Source: Planctomycetes bacterium GWF2_41_51
Lineage (GTDB): Bacteria > Planctomycetota > Phycisphaerae > Sedimentisphaerales > UBA12454
Direction of reading: 5' to 3'
Length of the DNA stretch: 64,000 nt
Assembly: GCA_001825665.1 (NCBI GenBank)
Contig: MHXZ01000102.1
Location: forward strand, 1-64,000
Shown: positions 28,235 through 38,113 of the stretch, in pieces
How the letters are laid out: the number at the start of each line of letters is the position of its first letter
Position numbering within the stretch: position 1 is the stretch's first letter
Position numbers and translations under genes: made by a program
Notes under the pieces: model-generated
Told to the model about the DNA's origin: nothing
Database searches by the model: none
The model's input: only the letters and a program-made list of their open reading frames with translations

Positions 28235-31108
28235 TTAGTTTTTTAGTTTTAATAATATAGTTATAATTTTGTGTCCATCAGCTTGAATTTTAACAGAACC
28301 ATTCTTTATGACAAGCTCAGATTCTAAGGATTCATTAAGTTTAAGCAATGATGCGCCGCTGACAGGGATTATTGTATCTATCGAAGCGTCGATTTTTTCG
28401 CCTGATGTGTTCCAAAGCCTGATGAGGATGCCATCCTGGTTATCTGCTTTCTTTATCGCTGAAACCATCAGTTTGTCATTTGGCGAAATTTTAATCAGGC
28501 TGGCTGTTGATGGAAATTTTCCTTCATTTGGCACGCCCTGAACTGCATCGATTGAAACTTTAAATTGATAGGCTTTCTGCAAAATTCCTGCTTTATCCCA
28601 TGTGCCTTTATAAGGACAGACAGCATAATTGAATTCGAATGTGCCAAAGGAATGAAGACCTGTGTACTTATCATATTCTTCGGGAGTCATATCACTATTG
28701 GCAGTCATATATGCGCGTTGTGTACGGATTAATGTGACGGCAATAGTGCGATTTTCATCATCATGTATTTCATATTCACGAAGACCTTTATTTAAAATCG
28801 CAAGTCCGATATTTCCATCTTCGATAGCTGTGAAGTTCTGCATCGGCTGGAATGGATAAAAACCTTCAAAGTTATCGCCGTATTCGGTCCAGCTCATTCG
28901 TCGTTTTTCAACTGCGAATGCACTTTCAACCACGGCATAATCAGATTTTACATGGCTTGGGAAATTAACTCTCAACCGATGGTCACGTGCATCGTTGGAT
29001 AATCGAGTGCGAATTTTCAAATAACGCGAACCCTTTTCAAGCGTTAGCCATGTCGTAACGGGAATTATGCGAGTTTCTCTCATTCTGTCTTTGCCGTCTA
29101 TATTTGCGGCAGCGGGAATCGTGAGAGATAATTCAATTTTGTGAATACCTCGGAGCAAATTCGATTCCATCATTGTTATATTTGCGACAGAACCGAGACT
29201 TGTACGTACAAAATCTCTCTGAGGTGATTTCACAAGATGGGCACTTCCGATTTCACCATTATCTGTGAAATAATGCAAGTTTTCCATCTTGTGACCTGTT
29301 TCTTTATTAAGCAATGAAAATGTACCGTTAGCATTAATTTGAATCTTTAAATATTCATTTTCAAGTACTCCATTTTCACGTGCCATGAGTTTGCGATCGC
29401 TAATGACAGGGGGATGCATAACATAGCGGGCATCGCGAGGTCTAAGTGCGTATGTGGTATATCCCAAAGCGGGAATGCTTACTTCAAGAAGAATTCTTCG
29501 CCGAACAGCAGGCATCTTTATTCCATTCGTGTCAAGTTCGCGCTCGACTGCGATTGCAATATCTTCAACGCTCAAGCACTTATACTCTATCATATTGCCT
29601 TTATCGTCGATAATATCGAAATATTCGATGTTCTTGCTTGTACCGCCCATGCCTGTACAAGGGTCGATTATGCCATCTGAATCTCCGCCTTTAGCTAAAT
29701 CGATAATAACCTGCACGATCTCTTTGCGGTCAAAGGGCAGATTATTAAATAATGTGATGGTATGATCGGCTTGCTTGAAATTTGAAGAATCAATCTGGCT
29801 AAACAGGTAATGAGCACTGCGTGAGGTAACTTCCTGACCCACCATTTTTGCAATCGAGAAATTATAAAGCATATCCTCATGAGCCTGGTCAACTGCTGCG
29901 CCGCAAATACTATCGTGAGCCTGATTCAGAAGCAAATGTTTCCATGCTCGATTGAGTATAGTTTCAGGGTACTCACAGCCGAGCATATAAGAAATTGAGG
30001 CCAAAGGTTCTGCATGATATAACATGGCAGTTTCACATTGCTCGTTAAGCAATTTAAGGCGCATTCTCGAACTGTGTGTTGCTCCTAAAAGGCCGTTAAA
30101 ACCGTGTTCTACCGCGGGATTACGCAATTCTCCATTATGAACAGGCATATCGGATAATTTAGTTTCCGAGGTGATTTTTGCCATGTATTCATCGAGCGAA
30201 CTTTGAACAAATTCTATATCAGGTGAAATTTTATTCAGTTCGGCAATCATATCCGGCAGGAGAATGAAAGGTACATCGTTATCTTCCATATTAAGTGCAA
30301 GAATGTTATCACCTATTGCGTAAGGACCTGCCTGCTTCATTATGCGGTCGATTGCTTCTTTTAATTTAGTTTTATCTTTGTTGAAAGTCTTTTCTTCTTT
30401 AAGCAGTTTGAATGCCCGTTCATAATGAGTTTCATCGCACATATGAAGTGGAATATTCTGTCGATTATAATTATAAGATAAATCTCTTGGAGGCTTTGAT
30501 AAGACTAATGGCTGGTGAACATAGAAAAACCAATTTGTTCGTGTAACTTCATCGAATGTTCTTAATGTATGAAGTTTTGATCCATCCGCGCCTTTCCACA
30601 TGAAAAAGGGTTTAAGGAAATATTTGTTTGTTCCACGATAAAAAATCGCATTAGTAATACCGAAACCATTGTATATTTGAGGGAGTTGAGAAGTTTGGCC
30701 GTATGACGTTGCGGTGTAACCGCTTTTCATCGTACCACCATGTTCTTTCGCCATTTCCTGACCTAATTTAATGTTCCTGATAAGAGCTTCGGGAGCAACA
30801 GTGAATGTGTCGGGAAGTGTGTACCAATTTACAAGTTGGACACGGCCTGTTTTTATAAGTTTTTGAAGTTTTTCTTTGTTTTCCGGTCGAACGGTCAAAT
30901 AATCTTCAATCACAACCATACCGCCGTCAAGACAATAAACCTTATATGAAGGTTTGCTTTCGAGTGTTTCAATCATTGAATCTACAAGTTCCATTAATCT
31001 TGGTTTTGATTGTTCAGCGGTGTGCCGCCATTCTCTATCCCAATGTGTACCTGAAATTACGTGAATTGTTTTTTTGCCCATTGTTCCTAACTCCATAAGT
31101 TCTGTCAT
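28235..31108 (-). CDS. GH38 alpha-mannosidase-like protein
   Basis: 'ISGTHWDREWRHTAEQ' GH38 start motif; 957 aa; 'GYTATSYGQTSQLPQIYNGFGI' region. Confidence 0.8.
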   Translation of the reverse strand: MTELMELGTMGKKTIHVISGTHWDREWRHTAEQSKPRLMELVDSMIETLESKPSYKVYCLDGGMVVIEDYLTVRPENKEKLQKLIKTGRVQLVNWYTLPDTFTVAPEALIRNIKLGQEMAKEHGGTMKSGYTATSYGQTSQLPQIYNGFGITNAIFYRGTNKYFLKPFFMWKGADGSKLHTLRTFDEVTRTNWFFYVHQPLVLSKPPRDLSYNYNRQNIPLHMCDETHYERAFKLLKEEKTFNKDKTKLKEAIDRIMKQAGPYAIGDNILALNMEDNDVPFILLPDMIAELNKISPDIEFVQSSLDEYMAKITSETKLSDMPVHNGELRNPAVEHGFNGLLGATHSSRMRLKLLNEQCETAMLYHAEPLASISYMLGCEYPETILNRAWKHLLLNQAHDSICGAAVDQAHEDMLYNFSIAKMVGQEVTSRSAHYLFSQIDSSNFKQADHTITLFNNLPFDRKEIVQVIIDLAKGGDSDGIIDPCTGMGGTSKNIEYFDIIDDKGNMIEYKCLSVEDIAIAVERELDTNGIKMPAVRRRILLEVSIPALGYTTYALRPRDARYVMHPPVISDRKLMARENGVLENEYLKIQINANGTFSLLNKETGHKMENLHYFTDNGEIGSAHLVKSPQRDFVRTSLGSVANITMMESNLLRGIHKIELSLTIPAAANIDGKDRMRETRIIPVTTWLTLEKGSRYLKIRTRLSNDARDHRLRVNFPSHVKSDYAVVESAFAVEKRRMSWTEYGDNFEGFYPFQPMQNFTAIEDGNIGLAILNKGLREYEIHDDENRTIAVTLIRTQRAYMTANSDMTPEEYDKYTGLHSFGTFEFNYAVCPYKGTWDKAGILQKAYQFKVSIDAVQGVPNEGKFPSTASLIKISPNDKLMVSAIKKADNQDGILIRLWNTSGEKIDASIDTIIPVSGASLLKLNESLESELVIKNGSVKIQADGHKIITILLKLKN

Positions 31109-31239
31109 TAAAACATTAAAATAATTGCATCCAGCATGTCTTTATTTTATACTATAAGTGTGTAAAGCTTATGTATATAGAAATGCATTAATGCTCATTT
31201 TACTAAATTTAATAAGGATTGTCAATGGTGTTTAAGTGT

Positions 31240-31256
31240 AAAATGTACAACATTTT
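31240..31256. promoter_or_regulatory. Perfect palindrome, candidate operator in divergent intergenic region
   Basis: AAAATGT-ACA-ACATTTT between divergent GH38 and GntR/LacI-type genes. Confidence 0.5.
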
Positions 31257-31310
31257 GAGATTTGGATACATAGTAGTATGAATATATTGTATTAGATGTG
31301 TATTTAGTTC

Positions 31311-31339
31311 TTGACATTTTGTACGTAATCGGATATATT
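31311..31339 (+). promoter_or_regulatory. Sigma70-type promoter for the GntR-family gene
   Basis: TTGACA - 17 nt - TATATT, 25 nt before the ATG at 31364. Confidence 0.7.
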
Positions 31340-31363
31340 AATTTTGTTATCAGGAAGATATGT

Positions 31364-32536
31364 ATGAATGAATACAATAATTCAGTCCTTAACGATTCAT
31401 CGGTATCGTTGGAAAAAAGTCGCCCTGTTTATGAACAGCTTTGCGGCAAACTGAAGATTTACATCAAGGATGAAAAATTAAAAGAGGGGGATCGTTTTCC
31501 ATCAATCTATGCACTCTCAAAAAAATGGCAGGTAAATTATCGAACATTAAGAGCTGCTTTTGGGCTCCTTGAAAAAGATGGTTTAGTAGATTATACACCA
31601 AACCGAGGCGCAACTGTCAAAAAGAACGACTATGCCAAAAAAACAGCATCCATACTTTATGTTCGATGGCAGGCAGACGCATTTTGTGTTGCCATTTCTG
31701 ACGGCATACAGCGTTATGCAAGCGAGCACGGACTTGCTTATCTTATGGTAGATGCACGCTTATCGCATGAACTTTTTCTTGATGCAATTACTCACCCAGG
31801 CCAAGGCGTTGACGGCATAATTATCGTACCTGAAGATTCGCCTGAATATGTAAACGCTATTGAGCAAACAATACAATCAGGAAGGAAGGTTGTATTTCTT
31901 GACAGAGTTTTGCCGATCGCAAAAGCAAGTTCAGTATGTGCGGACCATTTTTCAGGCGCTTATCAAGCTGTTAATCATTTGCTTCTTCAGCATGATGGAA
32001 GGCCGGTCTATTATCTTGGGCCGGTCAAATCGCCAAGTTCTTGCCAGAATTGGGTCAAAGGCTGGAAAGAAGCAATGCACAGCCATAATCTTTATGACAT
32101 CGATAAGTATTGCATCGATAGTGAAGCGATTAAAGCTGAATTAGGTTTTGAAAATCTTAATCGCAGTGACGCTCTTGTGCGTATCGCAAAACGATTTTTC
32201 GAAATAAAACATGAAAAGGTTTACAGTATTTTTGCAGGCAACAATTATGTGGCAAGAGGTATTTATGTTGCCGCTGAAGAATTAGGTTTAAAAATCGGTA
32301 AAGATGTATTTGTAGCAGGATCGGGGGACGCGCCGAGAAGCGAAACATTTTCAGTACCGCTTTCAAGTATTTGGCAAAACAGTGAGCAAGTAGGCTATGA
32401 AGGTGCAAAGATTTTGCATGAATTGATTACGGGTTCATTGAAAAAACCTATTCATCGATTGGTTCCTGCAAAATTGGTTATCCGTGAAAGCAGTGTAGCG
32501 GCGGATAGTAAAAATAAATCAACACAGATAGGGTAA
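31364..32536 (+). CDS. GntR-type HTH regulator with LacI-like ligand-binding domain
   Basis: 'FPSIYALSKKWQVNYRTLRAAFGLLEKDGLVDYTPNRGATV' GntR HTH; C-terminal periplasmic-binding-like; start placed downstream of the promoter. Confidence 0.88.
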   Translation: MNEYNNSVLNDSSVSLEKSRPVYEQLCGKLKIYIKDEKLKEGDRFPSIYALSKKWQVNYRTLRAAFGLLEKDGLVDYTPNRGATVKKNDYAKKTASILYVRWQADAFCVAISDGIQRYASEHGLAYLMVDARLSHELFLDAITHPGQGVDGIIIVPEDSPEYVNAIEQTIQSGRKVVFLDRVLPIAKASSVCADHFSGAYQAVNHLLLQHDGRPVYYLGPVKSPSSCQNWVKGWKEAMHSHNLYDIDKYCIDSEAIKAELGFENLNRSDALVRIAKRFFEIKHEKVYSIFAGNNYVARGIYVAAEELGLKIGKDVFVAGSGDAPRSETFSVPLSSIWQNSEQVGYEGAKILHELITGSLKKPIHRLVPAKLVIRESSVAADSKNKSTQIG

Positions 32537-32539
32537 GGA

Positions 32540-33475
32540 ATGCGAAACTATAAACCATTCGTAATGTTCTATATGTCATTATTTTGGGGTTTGACTGTGG
32601 TATCACCTGCGAATGGTTATGAATGCCTTGATGATAATTTTATGCGATGTAAAACTTCTTCGAATAGCCCCCTGACATCAACAGCTAATTTTCAATTAAC
32701 CAGCGGGAATCCGGAAATTGCGGTATATGATGAATATAATGTTTTCACTAATTCTAAAAAAATGACCGCTCGTCTTTCATTATTCGGCAATCCAGGCAGT
32801 GGAACACAAAAAACTGAACTTACGCGTATCTTTGACGATATTATAGAGCATGCTGAAACGGCCTATACATGTTCATTTGACATCTTTATTGATGGCAATT
32901 GGACTGAATCTTCTACGAATCGCGCAGAAGTATATTTTGCGAAAGATTCTGATTTGATGTTTGCTTATGAAATTCGCGGCGACAGCCATTTATTTAACGC
33001 CAGGCGGATATCTGATGGTCAGTGGTATAATAAATTTTCCCAATTGCAGGCAAGGCCAATAGGTTGGAATCATATTGATATAGTGGTTTATCCAGATATA
33101 AGTAGCGGGGTGTTGGAATTTTATATTAACGGGATATTGATGTGCGTTTACGAAGACAGCGATGCTTTTGGCTTCCCTGGAAATTTTAATGCACAATTTG
33201 TTGACAGAATTGCATTTATTGTTTGGGTTAATAATCAAGGGCCGAGTTTAACCAATTCGATTTATATAGACAATATTTATGTACAGTCAGGCGCAAATCC
33301 AATTCTTGGGGGAGATTTCGATAAAATTAGCGGAGTTAATTTTAAAGATTTCAACACAATAGCCACTCAATGGCTTTTGGGGCAGCAATGCGGACTTGAG
33401 GGAGATTTGAATAATGATTGTACGGTTGACATAACAGATTTTGAGATGTTTGTATCAAACTGGCTTATAGAATGA
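32540..33475 (+). CDS. Secreted beta-sandwich protein with C-terminal dockerin-like tail
   Basis: Signal peptide; paralogue of 24430-25641 N-terminus; 'GDLNNDCTVDITDFEMFVSNWL'. Confidence 0.7.
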   Translation: MRNYKPFVMFYMSLFWGLTVVSPANGYECLDDNFMRCKTSSNSPLTSTANFQLTSGNPEIAVYDEYNVFTNSKKMTARLSLFGNPGSGTQKTELTRIFDDIIEHAETAYTCSFDIFIDGNWTESSTNRAEVYFAKDSDLMFAYEIRGDSHLFNARRISDGQWYNKFSQLQARPIGWNHIDIVVYPDISSGVLEFYINGILMCVYEDSDAFGFPGNFNAQFVDRIAFIVWVNNQGPSLTNSIYIDNIYVQSGANPILGGDFDKISGVNFKDFNTIATQWLLGQQCGLEGDLNNDCTVDITDFEMFVSNWLIE

Positions 33476-33521
33476 AGCATGACATAAATTTGTCCGTAAC
33501 GAAAATTGCACAGGAGTAAAA

Positions 33522-35540
33522 ATGCATTTAGCAGTGATAGACTATGCCATAATTTTATTTTATATGGCGACCCTTGTTGTCATAGGAAGGGTTCTGCGAA
33601 AGCAAGCCTCGGGCAGTATGGATGACTACTTTCTTGCCGGAAGGAAAATGCCTTGGTGGCTCCTTGGTCTTTCAAATATGGCCGCATGGCTGGATATGAC
33701 AGGTACCATGGTTATAACGTCATTTCTATTTATGCTTGGTCCTCGAGGGCTTTACATCGAATTTCGCGGCGGCGCGTGCTTAGTATTGGTTTTTCTAATG
33801 TTATGGCTGGGCAAATGGCATCGTCGAAGCGGTGTAATTACCGGTGCCGAGTGGATAATATATCGCTTTGGTTCTGATGTTTGGGGGCATTTTGCGCGTT
33901 TGGTTACCGTGGTTGCAACAGTGGTAACTACCGTTGGAATGTTGGCGTATTCTTTTAAAGGCGCGGGACTTTTTCTGGCGATGTTTGTTCCATTTTCACC
34001 GTTTACCTGTACTTTAATTATGGTGGCTATAACTACGTTATATACATTGGAAGCCGGTTTTTACGGTGTGGTTTTTTCTGATGTGTTTCAATCGATTTGT
34101 ATCTGGATCGGTGTTATTTTCATTGTGATAATGGCTGTAAGCAAGATCGTGGGAGGAGAGAACCTCGCCGCGGTCGCATATTCCGTTACTGGCAATCAGA
34201 GCTGGACTACTACCTTTCCGCAGTGGCATACACCAATGCCTAAAGGGTATGAGCAGTATAGTTTTCTGACAGGGATTGTGATGATTTACCTGCTTAAATC
34301 AATTTTACAGGGGCTTGGCATTGGACAGGATCCAAAATATTTTGGCGCTCGCAGTGATAGAGACTGCGGCTTTTTAAGTTTCAGCAGCGGTTGGTTTATG
34401 ATGCTCAGATGGCCGTTGATGTTGGGCTTTGCAATACTTGGACTTTTTCTCGTTCGTGATCTTTTTCCCGATCAGTCAGTACTGACGCAAAGTGCTGATC
34501 TTATAAAAAATCATCTCGGACCGGTAAGTGCAAGCAGATGGCCGGAAGTTATCGCTAATATCATGAATCATCCGGACTCATATTCGCCTGAGCTTATTGG
34601 GGGTATTAAATCGATTATGGGGCCGGACTGGTCAACAAAGATTAGCTTGTTAAGCCATCAGGGCACTATTGATCCTGAACGCATATTACCGGCAGTGATT
34701 CTTTATAACCTTCCGATAGGGTTGCGTGGATTATTGATAGTGGCATTATTGGCAGCGGCCATGTCAACTTTCAACGCGCTCATTAATATCGCAGCCGGAT
34801 TTCTTACTCGCGATCTTTATCAAGGTTATATACGACCTCGTGCGGGTAATAAGGAATTAATTTACATCAGTTATGCCTCCAGCGTTCTTCTTGTAATGCT
34901 GGGCATGTTAATGGCCTATAGCACCAGGAGTATTAACGATATCTGGGGATGGCTCACAGTCGGGCTTGTGGGTGGTCTTTCTGTACCTGGTATATTGCGG
35001 CTTTATTGGTGGCGTTTTAATTCAGGCGGCTTTGCAATAGGTACTATCGTCGGATTATTTACCGCTGTCGGTCAACGAATCTTTTTCAGTGATTTGCCTG
35101 AGATGCAGCAGTTTACTTTCCTTACGACAGCCGGTCTCATTGGCAGTATTATCGGAACATATTTGACTAAACCGACAGACCAAAAAGTTCTCGAGCATTT
35201 CTACAAAACTACGCGACCATTCGGATTATGGGCACCGTTCAAATCCATATTGGCTGCTAAGCAGCGAAGTATAATGGAAAAGGAACATCGCAACGATCTC
35301 ATTGCCATTCCTTTTGCCTTGTGCTGGCTTGTAACAATGCTTATGGCTCCGATGCAATTGATGATTGGCGAGTATAAGAGTTTTGCCATAACATTGGGAT
35401 TATTATTAATCGCACTGGCCGGGTTATACGTATTTTGGTATCGGCCGTTGAACCTGGCTCACAAACTTTCAGAATTGGAAAAAACAAATAGTGCACATGT
35501 GAACTCTGAAATAACCTCAGTATCTCGGAATAGTAACTAA
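33522..35540 (+). CDS. Sodium:solute symporter (SSS family)
   Basis: Multi-TM; 'DDYFLAGRKMPWWLLGLSNMAAWLDMTGT'. Confidence 0.88.
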   Translation: MHLAVIDYAIILFYMATLVVIGRVLRKQASGSMDDYFLAGRKMPWWLLGLSNMAAWLDMTGTMVITSFLFMLGPRGLYIEFRGGACLVLVFLMLWLGKWHRRSGVITGAEWIIYRFGSDVWGHFARLVTVVATVVTTVGMLAYSFKGAGLFLAMFVPFSPFTCTLIMVAITTLYTLEAGFYGVVFSDVFQSICIWIGVIFIVIMAVSKIVGGENLAAVAYSVTGNQSWTTTFPQWHTPMPKGYEQYSFLTGIVMIYLLKSILQGLGIGQDPKYFGARSDRDCGFLSFSSGWFMMLRWPLMLGFAILGLFLVRDLFPDQSVLTQSADLIKNHLGPVSASRWPEVIANIMNHPDSYSPELIGGIKSIMGPDWSTKISLLSHQGTIDPERILPAVILYNLPIGLRGLLIVALLAAAMSTFNALINIAAGFLTRDLYQGYIRPRAGNKELIYISYASSVLLVMLGMLMAYSTRSINDIWGWLTVGLVGGLSVPGILRLYWWRFNSGGFAIGTIVGLFTAVGQRIFFSDLPEMQQFTFLTTAGLIGSIIGTYLTKPTDQKVLEHFYKTTRPFGLWAPFKSILAAKQRSIMEKEHRNDLIAIPFALCWLVTMLMAPMQLMIGEYKSFAITLGLLLIALAGLYVFWYRPLNLAHKLSELEKTNSAHVNSEITSVSRNSN

Positions 35541-35624
35541 TATATGGCAATTTGTGTGCTTGTTATGGGGTGGTTAAAATTGGTAAAATACAGAAGTATG
35601 AGGGACATAAAAATGCATACGGAA

Positions 35625-35641
35625 TGTAACAAAGCGTTACA
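35625..35641. promoter_or_regulatory. Inverted repeat, candidate operator
   Basis: TGTAAC-AAAGC-GTTACA upstream of CDS 35685. Confidence 0.4.
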
Positions 35642-35684
35642 AGCGCACTTTAAATATTAACATTTTTTTAAGGAGGCAGATTGT

Positions 35685-37199
35685 ATGAAGTTGAAAATAT
35701 CTTATTTAGCTGTATTACTTTTTATCAGCAGTATAAGTTTGGCCTATGGTCCTCATCTTATACCGCAGGGTCAGCCTGTTGTTGACGGTGTAGTCGGAAG
35801 CGCGGAATGGGACGGAGTTGTCTGGCAGACGGCAGATAAAGCATATAATGGTTCAGCTCCAACTGATATTTTATATGCTAAATGGGCGGCAACATGGAGC
35901 CCGGCGACAAACCTTATTTACGTCGCAGTTGTAACGTTCGACTCAGAACGTATTTTAAATTCATGGACAGGAGCCGATCAACAAGATTATGTAGCAATTT
36001 GTGTCGATGCTGGTGATTCTAACGCAATTGGACAATTGGGTGTAAATGATAAAATGCAGCAATGGAATATCGGCGCAAACGGAAGCGGCGGAGCATGGGT
36101 CGTTCTCGGTAATGGTACGGCAATACCCGCAGGTGAAATAGCGGCTTACGCCGTTAGTGTAAGCGGCGCATCTGTGTCATACGAAGTTGCTGTAAAACCA
36201 TATACATCTTACGTTCCGGGCGGAAGCCAAACGATAAAAACGCTGGCAATAGATAATTTGGTTGGCCTTGATGTTGTAGTTTGCTCAAGAAATTCAGCCG
36301 GGGTTTTCGCAATGCTTGCAAATGATCAGAATGTAGATAAGTTCGATAATGCCGGCAAATTGATCGATCATAAACTATCGCTCAACGGTGAATGCGTTGA
36401 ATTGGAGGCCGGCGACTTGGATCAGGATTGCCATGTAAACTTTGCTGATTTTGCTATTTTAGCCGAAAGTTGGCTTGTCGACACAACTACTATTCCCAAC
36501 ACACCCACAATTGGCACACCTGTGTTTACCGGTCAGTGGGGCGGCGGATGGTTTTTTAAATGGCCACGCAGTTATAGCGGTGTCGCTGGATCATCTGTAT
36601 CGACCACTTTCAAAGGCACTTCAATAAGAATATGGGGTAATACATATTCTAACGGCGGAGATGGCGAAATCTTCATCGATGGAATATCACAAGGCGTAAG
36701 AAGTTTCCTTGGTTATAATAACGAGCAAATAAGTTATGACTTTGATGGATTGACAGATACCGACCACGTAATACAGTTAAAGGTTGCCACTCCGGCTAAT
36801 GGCAATGTTCTTTTCCTGGCATTTTTGCCAACAAATCCGGGAACATGGGAAATTACAGGTTCATGGGGTTCAAGCGGAGAAAATCCTTATACGAAAATTT
36901 TTATCTGGACAAATGGCGCCGGAAACACATGGTCGTCAACCTTTACCGGAACTGAAGTAACATTCGTAGCAAGTTCATGGCCGGATAGCGGTATTGCAGG
37001 TATATCAATCGATGGCGGAGCTGAAGAAATGGTGGATTTGTATCAGCCGGGTACGCCTAATGGGTCTAAGTTTGAATGGACAAAAACAGGCTTGTCAGCC
37101 GGTTCGCATAGTATAGTAATCCGTTGCACAGGAACAAATAGTGGAACAGGTTCGACGGGAAATGCCATTTCAGTTGTTGAAATTATTCCCTCGAATTAA
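35685..37199 (+). CDS. Secreted CBM9-like / dockerin-like / tandem galactose-binding-like module protein
   Basis: 'PVVDGVVGSAEWDGVVWQTADKAYNG' CBM9-like; 'GDLDQDCHVNFADFAILAESWL'; two ~110-aa repeats in C-terminal half. Confidence 0.65.
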   Translation: MKLKISYLAVLLFISSISLAYGPHLIPQGQPVVDGVVGSAEWDGVVWQTADKAYNGSAPTDILYAKWAATWSPATNLIYVAVVTFDSERILNSWTGADQQDYVAICVDAGDSNAIGQLGVNDKMQQWNIGANGSGGAWVVLGNGTAIPAGEIAAYAVSVSGASVSYEVAVKPYTSYVPGGSQTIKTLAIDNLVGLDVVVCSRNSAGVFAMLANDQNVDKFDNAGKLIDHKLSLNGECVELEAGDLDQDCHVNFADFAILAESWLVDTTTIPNTPTIGTPVFTGQWGGGWFFKWPRSYSGVAGSSVSTTFKGTSIRIWGNTYSNGGDGEIFIDGISQGVRSFLGYNNEQISYDFDGLTDTDHVIQLKVATPANGNVLFLAFLPTNPGTWEITGSWGSSGENPYTKIFIWTNGAGNTWSSTFTGTEVTFVASSWPDSGIAGISIDGGAEEMVDLYQPGTPNGSKFEWTKTGLSAGSHSIVIRCTGTNSGTGSTGNAISVVEIIPSN

Positions 37200-37227
37200 T
37201 ATAAGTAAAAAAGTATATAAAATAAAT

Positions 37228-37264
37228 GCCGGAAAGCCGGGAGAAAAATTCCTGGTTTTCCGGC
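37228..37264 (+). terminator. Intergenic hairpin (possible terminator or processing element)
   Basis: gccggaaagccggg - agaaaaatt - cctggttttccggc: 14-bp stem including two G-U pairs; no long T-run follows. Confidence 0.5.
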
Positions 37265-37285
37265 TTAATGTGGAAAGGTTAAACT

Positions 37286-38065
37286 ATGAACTTCGAGAAT
37301 AAATCACAAAGGCGTGGTTTCACATTAGTCGAACTTCTCGTTGTAATATCAATCATAGCAATTATGCTGGCAATTTTAATGCCTTCGCTTAATAAGGCAA
37401 GAGAGCTTGCAAGACGTGTTCAATGTTCGCATGACCTTCGAACAAACGGTCTCGCAATGTTATTGTATGCCGATACAAATAGAGGAAAATTACCTGTAAG
37501 AATAAATCCGAAAGGCTGTAGTGCATGGCTCTGGGATATTGATAACGCAACTGCTGATTTGATAATGAAAAGCGGAGGAACAAGGGATACGTTCTATTGT
37601 CCTTCTAATTCTAATAAAAAACTTATAAATGAATTTTGGACATCTTTTGGAACATGGAGAGTCACAAATTATTTTTGGATGACTCCTTTCATAAATTCTG
37701 ATGGAACTGTGGCGCCATTATTTACAAAACCGCCTCAGGGAACTGGCAATAAACAATGGGTTACGTCTACACAGATGAAAAACGTATCGAGTATGGAACT
37801 TGCTTCTGATGCGGTAATGTGCGATGAAGGTATGAAAGACAGTCAGCATCCATATGGCCATTTTACTCATATCAAGGCAGGGGTTGGAAGATACTATGCA
37901 GATGCAAGATGGTTTATCACAAACCATACACCAGGCAAAAGCGGCGCTAAATGCGATGGGGGAAATATCTTATTCGTTGATGGCCATGTCAAATGGCGTT
38001 CTTTCAAAGATATGGAAAGACGCGTTTTTACTACTCCTTTTGATAAGCCGGTTTTCTGGTGGTAA
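37286..38065 (+). CDS. Type II secretion pseudopilin-like protein (prepilin N-terminus, H-X9-DG-like tail)
   Basis: '[33 protein letters not shown]'; '[13 protein letters not shown]'. Confidence 0.88.
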   Translation: MNFENKSQRRGFTLVELLVVISIIAIMLAILMPSLNKARELARRVQCSHDLRTNGLAMLLYADTNRGKLPVRINPKGCSAWLWDIDNATADLIMKSGGTRDTFYCPSNSNKKLINEFWTSFGTWRVTNYFWMTPFINSDGTVAPLFTKPPQGTGNKQWVTSTQMKNVSSMELASDAVMCDEGMKDSQHPYGHFTHIKAGVGRYYADARWFITNHTPGKSGAKCDGGNILFVDGHVKWRSFKDMERRVFTTPFDKPVFWW

Positions 38066-38113
38066 GAAAAAATCAGTAATTATTTATTCTTTAAAGCATT
38101 CATAATATAAAAA

